Assembly (NCBI GenBank): GCA_951813065.1
Contig: CATOTH010000003.1
Location: 1 to 64,000, forward strand
Source of the DNA: an uncultured Bryobacterales bacterium
Lineage (GTDB): Bacteria; Acidobacteriota; Terriglobia; Bryobacterales; UBA6623
Length of the DNA stretch: 64,000 nucleotides
Direction: 5' to 3'
Part shown: piece by piece, positions 46,383 through 55,261 of the stretch
Layout of the letters: every line of letters starts with the position of its first letter
How positions within the stretch are numbered: the stretch's first letter is position 1
Program-made: the position numbers and the translations under genes
The notes under the pieces: model-generated
Databases searched by the model: none
Seen by the model: only the letters and a program-made list of their open reading frames with translations
Told to the model about the DNA's origin: nothing

Positions 46383-47612
46383 TCATTCGGACCAGAGCCG
46401 AAGACAGACCAGGGAATCGGTGTCGCGAGCGAACAGAAGGCCATCTGCCACGGCGGGAAAAGTCCGAGTCTCCCCGCCCAGAATCTGAGCTCTCGAAAGG
46501 ATCTCGAACTTCTCGCGGGAAGCAGCCACTAGCATGGCTTCGCCCGATTCAAGCAGGAGAAGCAAGCGATCACCGATTCGCATGACGGACCCGGCCCGGA
46601 TGGGGCTGTGCGACCAGAGCAGCTTCCCCGTCGCCAAGTCCGCCGCGCGAAAGCTCTGTCCATGCTCTTGCCGTCCGTGGAATCCGAACAGCGTGCCGCC
46701 GTCCCGCACGCAACTCGAATAGTGATTGTCGATGACGCCTTCGCCAGCCCACAGTTCCTCGACCTTGCGATTGCAAAGTCGCATCGCTATCGAACCGGTC
46801 CCGTAAGACGCCGAGAGGAAAACGATATCCCCCATCACGATCGGGGTCGCCGCATTGACCGAGGCATTGCTCCGCGACCGCCACCGGCGCTCATAGACAA
46901 CTTGCCCGGTCGACGGGTCAAGGGCCGCCAAGCCTTCGCGCGTAAAAAATACAGCCAACGTGTTCCCGTCTAGCGGCGCGGCAATTGGCGAGGAATAGCT
47001 GGCCGCGTGGTCAGTGGCCGTCCACAGGGTCTCCCCGGTGGCAGCGTCGAATGCCACGATGCCAGCGTCATCCTGCCCGCCGATGTTCGCCAGGACCCTG
47101 CCATCGAGCACCAAGGGCGTCGAAGCCGCGCCAAAGAAACCCTTTCGCACGCCGAACTCCCGGTGCGTGTCCACTGACCACAGCTTCTGACCCGTTTCGA
47201 AGTCCAGGCAATGCAGGATCCCCTGCGCGCCGAATGTAAACACCCTGCCATTCGCAATCACGGGGGCAGCTCGGGGTCCGTTGTCAAACCCGAAATCATC
47301 CCGGTACTCGGTCTCGTACGAGAACTTCCAGACGCTCTCGCCGTCGGAGGCTCGTAGTGCCTCGACCACTTCCTGATCAGCGCGCCGATGGAATATCACC
47401 AACTGCCCCAATCTGACAACGGGCGCGCTGAACCCAGCACCGACCGCCATTTCCCAAACGAGTTCAGGGCCGTCCGAGGGAAACGAAGCTACCGTCATGC
47501 GGCCCGGTACGATCCCATCCCGATCAGGCCCTCGAAACTGGGGCCAATCCTGACCCGCCGCTCCTGTTCCGAGAATGACCAGACCTGCAAGCAACGAGAT
47601 CGATGTCTTCAT
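46383..47612 (-). CDS. Secreted PQQ-like beta-propeller protein
   Basis: About 409 residues from the ATG at 47612, with a signal peptide (SISLLAGLVILGTGAAG). Propeller blades are marked by repeats such as DWPQFRGPDRDG, APVIANGRVFTFG, LHCLDFETGQKLWSV, IVAFDAATGETLWT and LAALDPSTGQVVYE. No vicinal Cys, no calcium or catalytic Asp motif, so probably not a dehydrogenase; likely binding or scaffold. Same strand as the cytochrome gene 73 bp downstream. Confidence 0.82.
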   Translation of the reverse strand: MKTSISLLAGLVILGTGAAGQDWPQFRGPDRDGIVPGRMTVASFPSDGPELVWEMAVGAGFSAPVVRLGQLVIFHRRADQEVVEALRASDGESVWKFSYETEYRDDFGFDNGPRAAPVIANGRVFTFGAQGILHCLDFETGQKLWSVDTHREFGVRKGFFGAASTPLVLDGRVLANIGGQDDAGIVAFDAATGETLWTATDHAASYSSPIAAPLDGNTLAVFFTREGLAALDPSTGQVVYERRWRSRSNASVNAATPIVMGDIVFLSASYGTGSIAMRLCNRKVEELWAGEGVIDNHYSSCVRDGGTLFGFHGRQEHGQSFRAADLATGKLLWSHSPIRAGSVMRIGDRLLLLLESGEAMLVAASREKFEILSRAQILGGETRTFPAVADGLLFARDTDSLVCLRLWSE

Positions 47613-47706
47613 TTGGAATGCCGCGTCCATGGTACTCCGGGCATCGGAGGCTGAACAGCGCTCACCGACGGCGGCTGCCCGGGACTTGATTGTCCAGACC
47701 GGGATC

Positions 47707-48270
47707 CTAGATGCCGGCCCAACGCTCGAGGTGCCCGTCCCCCACACCTAGAAGGTCCAGGAGTCGCCCGACCTGCTGGTCCACGATGTCGTCAATGCTC
47801 TTCGGATGTGTATAGAAAGCCGGCATTGGGGGCGAAATGACAGCACCCATCTCCGCGAGCGCGGTCATGTTCCGAAGGTGGCCGAGGTGCAATGGAGTCT
47901 CCCGGACCGCAAGGACCAATCGGCGCCGCTCCTTAAGCGCTACATCGGCAGCACGGGTGAGGAGATTTGATGCCAGACCGCATGCAATCGCCGACATTGT
48001 GTTGACGGAGCACGGCACGACACCCATGGCGTCGAAGAGGAAGGAACCGCTGGCGACCGTTGCGCCGATCCTCTCAACGGCATGCAATTCGGTCACGAGC
48101 GGACGCAGGTCTTGCAGTCCGCGACCGGTTTCCTGGTGCAGCGTCTTTTCGCCTGGCCGGGTCACCACGAGGTGGGTCTCGACGCCCTCAATGGCCGCGA
48201 GACGCTCGATCAAACGTACACCGTATACCGCCCCGCTGGCCCCGCTGATTCCGATCACAATGCGTCGCAA
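47707..48270 (-). CDS. ubiX: UbiX-type flavin prenyltransferase
   Basis: Makes prenylated FMN, cofactor of UbiD decarboxylases. 188 residues from a TTG at 48270 with GGGGGA ahead; the open frame from 48330 would add a poor leader. Family motifs: IVIGISGASGAVYGVRL (FMN), GSFLFDAMGVVPCSVNTMSAIACG, LVLAVRETPLHLGHLRNM and PPMPAFYTHPKSIDDIV. No ubiD gene in the window. Confidence 0.92.
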   Translation of the reverse strand: MRRIVIGISGASGAVYGVRLIERLAAIEGVETHLVVTRPGEKTLHQETGRGLQDLRPLVTELHAVERIGATVASGSFLFDAMGVVPCSVNTMSAIACGLASNLLTRAADVALKERRRLVLAVRETPLHLGHLRNMTALAEMGAVISPPMPAFYTHPKSIDDIVDQQVGRLLDLLGVGDGHLERWAGI

Positions 48271-48356
48271 GATAGATCCCCCCTTATGGTGACAGACGGG
48301 CCAGCGATTGCGGGAACCTCCCATGTACACTGAAACCGAGCCTTCGGGCTTCGCTC

Positions 48357-48836
48357 ATGCCATCCGCAGTGGCTCGCAAAACCCTATATCTCGCCAGCCC
48401 TTACGGCTTTTCGGCACAACAAAAGTCCGGTCCGCTGGCCGAGTTGGTCTCCGCGCTCGAGACAGCCGGGGCCGATGTCTGGGAGCCGTTCAAGCGCAAC
48501 AATCAAGTCGACCAGACAAAGGCTGGCTGGGCCTACGGTGTCGGCCAAGACGACCTGCGCGATGTCCGGGAAGCGGATGGCATCTTCGCGGTCGTCAACG
48601 GTTGCCCGCCCGACGAAGGGGTCATGGTCGAACTCGGCATGGCGATCGCATGGGGAAAACCGACTTTTCTCTTTCGAGACGATTTCCGGCGCTGCACCGA
48701 TTCGGAAGATTACCCTCTGAACCTGATGCTCTACTCCGGCTTGCCGAAGCACGGCTGGGAGCGCTACTGGTTTACCGGAGTGGAGCAGATCGCCGATCCG
48801 GGAAAGGCGCTGGCGGGATGGCTGCGAGGGAACTGA
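48357..48836 (+). CDS. Nucleoside 2-deoxyribosyltransferase-like protein
   Basis: 159 residues. The Rossmann-like fold opens LYLASPYGFS and holds ADGIFAVVNGCPPDEGVMVELGMAIAWGKP, matching nucleoside 2-deoxyribosyltransferases (the catalytic Glu is the E of MVEL). It transfers deoxyribose between bases or acts on a modified nucleotide. Divergent from ubiX, and 5 bp before the DCC-family gene with which it is probably cotranscribed. Confidence 0.82.
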   Translation: MPSAVARKTLYLASPYGFSAQQKSGPLAELVSALETAGADVWEPFKRNNQVDQTKAGWAYGVGQDDLRDVREADGIFAVVNGCPPDEGVMVELGMAIAWGKPTFLFRDDFRRCTDSEDYPLNLMLYSGLPKHGWERYWFTGVEQIADPGKALAGWLRGN

Positions 48837-48841
48837 CTCCG

Positions 48842-49297
48842 ATGCACCTGATCCTTTATGACGGAATCTGCGGTCTTTGCGGGCAAGCGATCGAGGCAGT
48901 GCAGCGACTCGATCGGGCGAGACAATTCCGATACGAACCCTTGCAGAATGAAGCCGCAGAGCACGAGCTTGCGAGGCATGGACTCGATGCAGGTGGATTT
49001 GAAACGGCGTTCGTGGTTACCTTCCCAGGGACACCCAGAGAGTCGGTGCTAGACCGCTCGAGCGCGGTCCTGTTCGTTGCGACCCGTCTGGGCTGGCCAT
49101 GGAGGGCTGCAGCCGTGTTGTGGGCAGTGCCGAAGCCGCTACGCGACTGGTGCTATGACCGATTCGCGCAGAACCGCTTTGGGTTCGGCGGGCGAGCCGA
49201 CAGTTGCCGATTGCCCGGCCCGATCTCCCGGAAGGGTTCCCGCGCCGGCATTGAGACGGCCTCGGACGGGCAAAGCACGAACAACCCCGTCTCCTAG
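48842..49297 (+). CDS. DCC-family (DUF393) thiol-disulfide oxidoreductase-like protein
   Basis: 151 residues from the ATG at 48842 with GAGGG upstream; an ATG at 48818 is possible. The defining DxxCxxC appears as YDGICGLCGQ at residues 6-15, then RFRYEPLQNE and a hydrophobic stretch (VLDRSSAVLFVATRLGWPW), all typical of DUF393. Thioredoxin-like; partner unknown. Confidence 0.85.
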   Translation: MHLILYDGICGLCGQAIEAVQRLDRARQFRYEPLQNEAAEHELARHGLDAGGFETAFVVTFPGTPRESVLDRSSAVLFVATRLGWPWRAAAVLWAVPKPLRDWCYDRFAQNRFGFGGRADSCRLPGPISRKGSRAGIETASDGQSTNNPVS

Positions 49298-49436
49298 GCG
49301 CACCCACTGGCTCGCCGCCCCTGTTGCGGCTTGCAGCAGCCGATTGAGCCCCTGGCCGGCCGAATGTTTGGCGGCGAGTCTCCGCGTCTCGGCCGTCACG
49401 CTGCACTGCGGCCAATCGGTTCGCTGCAATTCGCTA

Positions 49437-50512
49437 CCTGATTACCCCGAAGTCACAGCCAAATTTAGGAGGCGAATATTTGTCGATTGAATGCCCGATA
49501 CAGTTGACACAAAATACAGCTTGATGTATACTAAGTATCTGATCAGAAAGGAGTTATCTATGCCTAAGAACAAAGTCCAGTTCCAGCAAGGCCAGAGCCT
49601 GCCTGCGTTCCTCGAACTCTACGGTACCGTCGCACAATGCGAGCAAGCCGTGTTCGCGGCGCGCTGGCCTAAGGGCTTCCTCTGCCCCAGCTGCGGCTAC
49701 CGCAAGAGCTGCCAACTACGCCAGCGCAAAGTCTTCCAGTGCATCCGCTGCAAGCATCAGGCCTCGCTCACCGCCGGCACGCTGTTCGACAACACCAAGC
49801 TGCCCTTGACGACTTGGTTCTTGGCCATCTACTTGCTCAGCCAGTCCAAGAACGGCATCTCGGCGATGGATCTCAAGCGCCAGTTGGGGGTGAGCTACAA
49901 CACGGCTTGGATGTTGAAGCACAAGCTCATGCAGACGATGCGTGAGCGGGACGACAGCCAGCCGCTGCGCGGCATCGTGGAATTCGATGACGCCTATCTG
50001 GGCGGCGAGACCAGCGGGGGCAAGCGCGGGCGCGGTGCGGCGCGCAAGACGCCCTTTGTGGCCGCGGCCCAGGTGAGTGCGGACGGGCGTCCGGAGCGGC
50101 TCCGGCTGAGCCCGGTGGTGGGCTTCCGCAAGCGGGCACTGCAAGCTTGGGCCGAGCAGCATCTGCAAGCCGGCACGCTGGTGCGCTCGGACGGGCTGGC
50201 TTGTTTCCGGGGCGTGCAGGCGGCTGGCTGTGCGCACCAGGCGCAGGTGACCGGAGGCGGCAAGGGCAGCTGCGAGACGCCCGGGTTGAGCTGGGTGAAC
50301 ACCCTGCTGGGCAACGTCAAGCGTGCGATCGACGGAACCTACCATGCCTGCGAGGCACGCTATGCGGGGCGCTATCTCGCCGAATTTGCCTATCGCTTCA
50401 ATCGGCGCTACGAGTTGGCCGATCTCGTGCCCCGTCTCGTCTATGTTGCAGTGCGCACCCCGCCCTTGCCCGACCGGCTCCTAACTCTGGCTGGAACTGC
50501 TGGGTAATCAGG
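49437..50512 (+). mobile_element. Complete IS1595-type insertion sequence
   Basis: 1,076 bp. Terminal inverted repeats start CCTGATTACCC at both ends (plus strand from 49437; minus strand from 50512) and match at 20 of 24 positions. An 8-bp direct repeat, ATTCGCTA (49429-49436 and 50513-50520), flanks it; 8 bp is the known duplication size for IS1595. The single transposase ends within the right terminal repeat. Confidence 0.9.
49561..50507 (+). CDS. IS1595-family (ISXO2-like) transposase
   Basis: 315 residues from the ATG at 49561, preceded by AAAGGAG 6 nt upstream. An N-terminal zinc-ribbon (FLCPSCGYRKS ... FQCIRCKHQASLTAGTLF) is followed by an HTH-like stretch (LKRQLGVSYNTAWMLKHKL) and the DDE domain: EFDDAYLGGE, RSDGLACF and NTLLGNVKRAIDGTYHA with the last acidic residue in RYLAEFAYRFNRR. 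Complete and probably functional, as the element's ends are intact. Confidence 0.92.
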
Positions 50513-50565
50513 ATTCGCTATGTTGTTACGAACCCCACCCCTCACCTGGGGCTGGAACGGCAAGC

Positions 50566-51558
50566 ATGTTCCAAACTCGAATCACAGAAATGTTCGGGAT
50601 CGAGTATCCCATCATCCAGGGAGGGTTGATGTGGCTCGCGCGGGCGGAGTTGGCCGCGGCCGTCGCGGAAGCGGGCGGCATCGGGTTCATGACCGCCCTC
50701 TCGCACGACGCTCCCGAGAAACTGCGCGCGGAGATCCGCAAGGCCCGCCGGCTGACGGACAAGCCGTTCGGCATCAATCTCACGTTCCTGCCGTCATTGC
50801 GGCCTCCCGATTTCCCGGCCTACGTCCAGGTCTGCGTTGACGAGGGCATCCAATTCATCGAGACCGCCGGGCGAAACCCCGAGGCCATCATGCCCACCCT
50901 CAACGCCGCCGGGATCAAGGTGATTCACAAGTGCACCTCGATCCGGCACGCGATCAAGGCCCAGAAGATCGGGTGCGCCGCCGTCAGCATCGACGGCTTC
51001 GAATGCGCCGGCCACCCGGGAGAAGACGATGTGACCTCGCTGATCCTGATCCCCCTGGCCAAGGACGCTCTCGAGATCCCAATCGTGGCATCCGGAGGCT
51101 TCGGAGACGGCCGGGGCCTCGTGGCTTCGCTGGCACTGGGGGCAGACGGCATGAACATGGGAACCCGTTTCGTGGCGACTGCGGAGTGCCCGATCCACGA
51201 TGCAGTCAAGCAGGCGCTGGTGAACGCGAGCGAGCGCGATACCAGGCTCTTGATGCGGTCATTGCGCAACACCGCCCGGTTTCTGGCCAACGACAACACG
51301 GAGAAAGTGCTTGAGATCGAATCCCGCGGGAATGCAACGATCGCAGATATCAAGCAGTACATGTCCGGACTCGAAGGCAAGAAAATGATCGAGACTGGCG
51401 ACTTGAACGAAGGCGTCTTCTCAAGCGGCCAAGTGATCGGGCTGATCCGCGACGTGCCGACCGTGCAAGAGCTCTTCGACCGCATTGTGGGCGAAGCAAC
51501 GGCCCTGATGACGCAGAGGCTGCCTGGCATGGTGCGAAACGGGGTGTCACCGCTCTGA
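50566..51558 (+). CDS. Nitronate monooxygenase (NMO)-family flavoprotein
   Basis: 330 residues, FMN-binding TIM barrel. YPIIQGGLMWLARAELAAAVAEAGGIGFMTA and the catalytic His in DGFECAGHPGEDD are followed by VASGGFGDGRGLVASLALGADGMNMGTRF, the phosphate-binding end. Oxidises alkyl nitronates; the family is broad, so the natural substrate is uncertain. Begins 46 bp after the right duplication of the IS1595 element. Confidence 0.9.
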   Translation: MFQTRITEMFGIEYPIIQGGLMWLARAELAAAVAEAGGIGFMTALSHDAPEKLRAEIRKARRLTDKPFGINLTFLPSLRPPDFPAYVQVCVDEGIQFIETAGRNPEAIMPTLNAAGIKVIHKCTSIRHAIKAQKIGCAAVSIDGFECAGHPGEDDVTSLILIPLAKDALEIPIVASGGFGDGRGLVASLALGADGMNMGTRFVATAECPIHDAVKQALVNASERDTRLLMRSLRNTARFLANDNTEKVLEIESRGNATIADIKQYMSGLEGKKMIETGDLNEGVFSSGQVIGLIRDVPTVQELFDRIVGEATALMTQRLPGMVRNGVSPL

Positions 51559-51617
51559 GCACTCGCCACGGCCGCGGGGACACCACTCTGACCGAAGAAG
51601 GTGCCAAGCAACCGACC

Positions 51618-52361
51618 GTGCAGATCTCAGCCACGATCATCGCCAGAAACGAGGAAAACAGCGTCGCCCGCGCCATCTCGTCTCTGGGATTTTGCGATGA
51701 AATCGTGGTGGTCGACTCCGGCTCCACCGACAGGACCGTGGAAATCGCGGAATCACGGGGAGCCATGGTCATCCACAACGACTGGCTGGGGTACGCTGCG
51801 CAGAAGAATTTCGCGGCCAGAGCCGCAACCCACGACTGGATTCTTTCCATCGATGCGGACGAAGAAGTCAGCCCGAGGCTGGCAGCGAGCATCCAGCGAC
51901 TGCGGGAGGCGGGTACACGGCATGTTGGCTTCGATTTCGCCCGCAAGGCGCGCTATTGCGGACGGTGGATCGAACACTCGGGATGGTATCCGGACCGCAA
52001 GGTCCGGCTTTACCGTCGCGACAGGGGTAGCTGGAAGGGAAACTTCGTCCACGAATCAGTTGTCGTTTCGGGGGCTGTCGGTCACCTTGATGGAGACCTG
52101 CTGCACTACACGTGCGACACGCTGGAGGCCCATCGAGCGAATGTCGAGCGCTACACCGACCTCGCCGCCCAAGAAATCCGCGCGACCGGCAAGAAACCGC
52201 CGATCTGGCGGGTCTTGCTCGCCCCACCGTATGCCTTCGTCAAGTCATACTTGCTCCAGTTGGGATTGCTCGACGGAGCGGCTGGACTCACGATTGCCCG
52301 AATGGCCGCCCGGTACGTCTATCTGAAGTACTCGAAGGCACGGCGACTGAGCAGCAGGTAG
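51618..52361 (+). CDS. Family 2 glycosyltransferase (WaaE/KdtX-like)
   Basis: 247 residues from a GTG. GT-A fold: SATIIARNEENSVARAISSLG, VVVDSGSTDRTVEIAE, QKNFAARAATHDWILSIDADEEV (the DXD-like element). A C-terminal region with VRLYRRDRGSWKGNFVHESVV matches the WaaE group that adds sugar to the LPS inner core. Starts a tight run with a GT4 glycosyltransferase, pilD and lpxD, so an envelope role fits. Confidence 0.85.
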   Translation: MQISATIIARNEENSVARAISSLGFCDEIVVVDSGSTDRTVEIAESRGAMVIHNDWLGYAAQKNFAARAATHDWILSIDADEEVSPRLAASIQRLREAGTRHVGFDFARKARYCGRWIEHSGWYPDRKVRLYRRDRGSWKGNFVHESVVVSGAVGHLDGDLLHYTCDTLEAHRANVERYTDLAAQEIRATGKKPPIWRVLLAPPYAFVKSYLLQLGLLDGAAGLTIARMAARYVYLKYSKARRLSSR

Positions 52362-52364
52362 CGG

Positions 52365-53318
52365 ATGCGCATCCTACACATCGATACTGGCCGCGAGATG
52401 CGCGGAGGCCAGTACCAGGTGCTGCTCCTGCACGATGCCCTCGCCAGAATCGATTGCGAGCAGACTCTCCTTGCGGGCGATGCGATCCGGTCCAGGTATG
52501 AATGCGGCCCCCCTTTGGCGCGCCGCATTCGAGAATCCGCAGGTCGCTCGGACCTGATCCACGCGCACGATGCCAAGGCCCATACGCTCGCACTGATTCA
52601 TGGGTGCGGCAAGCCGCTGGTTGTCGCCCGCCGCGTCGCCTTTCCGATTGGCCGGAACCCCGTCTCGCTCTGGAAGTACCGCCGGGCGTCCCACTTCATT
52701 GCCGTCTCCGAGTTTGTTTCCTCGATTCTGCAAGAAGGCGGCATCCCCGACACCAAGATCAGCGTCGTGTACGATGCGGCTCCAGACGAGGACTCGAGGC
52801 CGGCGCTAGGAGCACCCCAACGCTGGGGCGGCCCCCAAGCGAGTAGCCGCTTTCGCGTCGTGGCGCCGAACCTGCAAGATCCTCTGAAGGGCCGCGACCT
52901 AGCCGTGGCTGCGTGCCAGCTCGCACATGTCGAACTGTGCCTGTCGGACGATCTGGTCAGTGACCTCAACGCCGCGGAGACGCTGCTCTATCTGTCCCGG
53001 TCGGAGGGACTGGGATCGGCAATTCTACTCGCCATGACGCGCGGGCTCCCTACCGTCGCAAGCCGCGTCGGAGGCATCCCGGAATTGGTGACTGACGGAG
53101 TGACCGGCTTGCTCGTCGACAACGATCCGGAATCGATCGCTTCCGCTCTTGAGCGGATCCGGGATGACATCCGGCTGCGAACGACAATGTCTGCCGCGGC
53201 CATGGCAAGGATCCGAACAGAATTCAGTCAGGACAAGATGGCGGATCGGACTCTAGCAGTCTATCGACGCGTTCTCGGGATCTCAGTCAAGGAGCCTAGC
53301 TCCGAGGAGCACAGATGA
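52365..53318 (+). CDS. Family 4 glycosyltransferase (GT-B)
   Basis: 317 residues. N-terminal MRILHIDTGREMRGGQYQVLLL (GREMRGGQ acceptor loop) and C-terminal SRSEGLGSAILLAMTRGLPTVASRVGGIPELVTDGVTGLLVD, the donor-binding E-x7-E region of GT4. Starts 3 nt after the GT2 gene and overlaps the peptidase gene by 4 bp (ATGA). Probably adds a sugar to lipopolysaccharide or another envelope glycan. Confidence 0.88.
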   Translation: MRILHIDTGREMRGGQYQVLLLHDALARIDCEQTLLAGDAIRSRYECGPPLARRIRESAGRSDLIHAHDAKAHTLALIHGCGKPLVVARRVAFPIGRNPVSLWKYRRASHFIAVSEFVSSILQEGGIPDTKISVVYDAAPDEDSRPALGAPQRWGGPQASSRFRVVAPNLQDPLKGRDLAVAACQLAHVELCLSDDLVSDLNAAETLLYLSRSEGLGSAILLAMTRGLPTVASRVGGIPELVTDGVTGLLVDNDPESIASALERIRDDIRLRTTMSAAAMARIRTEFSQDKMADRTLAVYRRVLGISVKEPSSEEHR

Positions 53319-54136
53319 CATCGCTGGCATTCGCTTTCGGGCTCCTGGCGGGCAGCTTCCTGAATGTCTGCATTCACCGTTGGCCACGGGAGCAGTCCGT
53401 CATTTCACCGCGGTCGCGCTGTACGAAGTGCTCCGCAGGGATCGCCTGGTACGACAATATCCCGTTGCTGAGCTACGTTCTGCTGCTGGGCCGTTGCCGG
53501 CAGTGCAGCCAAGTGATCGCACGGCGGTATCCGTTGGTCGAATTCCTGACAGCCTCGACATACGCACTGGTAGCTGCAACGCACGGTTTCGGCCTCGAGG
53601 CGGCAAGGGCCGCACTGCTCGCGTCCATGTTGATCGTACTGTTCTTTACCGACCTGGAGCATATGAAGCTGCCTGACCAGGTGACGATCAGCGGAATCGT
53701 GGCAGGAGTCACCTTCAGCTTGCTCGTGCCCCTGCCGAGTGGTGTTGCGGATGTTGGCTTCCTGGTTGTCGGCGGGTACCCTCCTGCCTGGCTGCTTTCG
53801 TTGACTGAGTCGCTCGCAGGAGCGATCCTCTTTGGCGGCATCTTGTACTTGATCGGCGAGGCGTACTATCGGCTCCGAGGAATCGATGGCCTCGGGCGCG
53901 GCGACGTGAAGCTAGTGGCGATGGTCGCGGCCTTCCTGGGCACTTCCGAAGCGCTGCTGGTATTGCTGCTCGGATGCCTGTTGGCTACGCTCGTCGGCAG
54001 CGTGTCGGTGGCAGTGAAGCGCGCGGGCTGGCGCACTCCCTTACCTTTCGGAAGCTATCTCTCCGGCGCGGCGCTGGTAACGATCTTCGCCGGTGACGCT
54101 ATCCTGAACCGTTACTGGGAATTTGTGCTCGGATGA
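53315..54136 (+). CDS. pilD: Prepilin peptidase (PilD-type)
   Basis: 273 residues, cleaves and N-methylates type IV prepilins and pseudopilins at the inner membrane. The zinc-binding Cys pairs are CTKCSAG and CRQCSQ in the N-terminal domain after [11 protein letters not shown]; the two catalytic Asp sit in [12 protein letters not shown] and GLGRGDVKL. Eight hydrophobic segments. No pilin genes in the window; located in a lipopolysaccharide-type operon. Confidence 0.93.
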   Translation: MTSLAFAFGLLAGSFLNVCIHRWPREQSVISPRSRCTKCSAGIAWYDNIPLLSYVLLLGRCRQCSQVIARRYPLVEFLTASTYALVAATHGFGLEAARAALLASMLIVLFFTDLEHMKLPDQVTISGIVAGVTFSLLVPLPSGVADVGFLVVGGYPPAWLLSLTESLAGAILFGGILYLIGEAYYRLRGIDGLGRGDVKLVAMVAAFLGTSEALLVLLLGCLLATLVGSVSVAVKRAGWRTPLPFGSYLSGAALVTIFAGDAILNRYWEFVLG

Positions 54137-55155
54137 AACTTGGATCCATCGCCAAAGCCCTCGGTTGCCGGATCAAAGGCGACCCCGACCTGGAGATCAC
54201 GGGAGTCGCGGGCCTGGAAGATGCCAGTCCGACGGAACTCACATTTCTTTCCAACCCCCGCTACGCCTCGCTGGTCGCCAAGACAAGAGCCGCTGCATTG
54301 CTAGCGGAAGCGCCGCCCGACGTCCCCGGCCTGGCCGTCCTGATCTCGTCCGATCCCTACCTCGACTTCGCGCGGGCTCTCGAACTGTTCCACCCCGAGA
54401 TCCAACGCGAACCGGGAATCCATCCGACCGCCGTTGTCGCTGCGTCCGCGCGCCTAGGCCCAGAGGCATCTGTAGCACCCTACGTCGTGATTGAGGGCGA
54501 TGTGGAGATCGGGGCCAATGCCGTGCTCCACCCCCATGTCGTCATCGAGCGCGGCACTCGCATCGGGGACGACTTCACAGCCCATTGCGGCGTGACCGTA
54601 TGCCACGGTTCTCGAATCGGCGACCGGGTGGTACTGCATCAACGAGTGACCGTGGGGTCAGATGGGTTCGGTTTCGCCCGCCGAGCCGACGGCACTCACA
54701 AGAAAATCCCCCAAACGGGGAGGGTTGCGATCGGCAACGACGTCGAGGTCCAAGCCGGTTCCTGCATCGACAGGGCGGCGGTGGGCGAGACCCGAGTCGG
54801 TAACGGGACAATCATCGACAATCTGGTCCAGATAGGGCACGCTGCCAAGATCGGTAACAACACTGTGCTGTGCGCACAGGTTGGAATCGCCGGGAGTACG
54901 ACGATTGGGTCGGATTGCATCCTGGCAGGCCAAGCTGGTGTCATTAACCACCTTGACATCGGCAACGGCGTCGTCATCACCGCCCAGTCCGGCGTAGGTC
55001 ACGACCTGCCGGACGGAGCGAAGGTGTCGGGTTCTCCAGCGTTTGACAATCGCCGGTGGCTGCGCTCGACGGCAGTGTACGGCCGGCTGCCCGAGATTGA
55101 CAGAGAGGTCCGCAAGCTTAGGAAGCGACTCAAAGACACTGACAGCGATCAGTGA
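54133..55155 (+). CDS. lpxD: UDP-3-O-acylglucosamine N-acyltransferase
   Basis: 340 residues; adds the N-linked 3-hydroxyacyl chain in lipid A synthesis. N-terminal domain ([47 protein letters not shown]), then left-handed hexapeptide repeats, with the catalytic His in the middle of [10 protein letters not shown] ... [11 protein letters not shown], and a C-terminal helix. Overlaps pilD by 4 bp. Implies a Gram-negative outer membrane. Confidence 0.93.
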   Translation: MKLGSIAKALGCRIKGDPDLEITGVAGLEDASPTELTFLSNPRYASLVAKTRAAALLAEAPPDVPGLAVLISSDPYLDFARALELFHPEIQREPGIHPTAVVAASARLGPEASVAPYVVIEGDVEIGANAVLHPHVVIERGTRIGDDFTAHCGVTVCHGSRIGDRVVLHQRVTVGSDGFGFARRADGTHKKIPQTGRVAIGNDVEVQAGSCIDRAAVGETRVGNGTIIDNLVQIGHAAKIGNNTVLCAQVGIAGSTTIGSDCILAGQAGVINHLDIGNGVVITAQSGVGHDLPDGAKVSGSPAFDNRRWLRSTAVYGRLPEIDREVRKLRKRLKDTDSDQ

Positions 55156-55159
55156 GGAA

Positions 55160-55189
55160 TTGAATCCAGACCATTGAATAAGGTATCCT
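55160..55189 (+). promoter_or_regulatory. Possible sigma-70 promoter of the SulP-DabA-Mrp operon
   Basis: TTGAAT (55160-55165), 18-nt spacer, TATCCT (55184-55189), in the only sizeable gap (106 bp) ahead of the transport operon. Consensus match is modest. Confidence 0.3.
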
Positions 55190-55261
55190 GACTGTTCGTA
55201 AGACTCATCTAGTTTCCGAACCCGTGCTGTAGAGCAATTTCAGGGGTTAACATTTCCGTTT

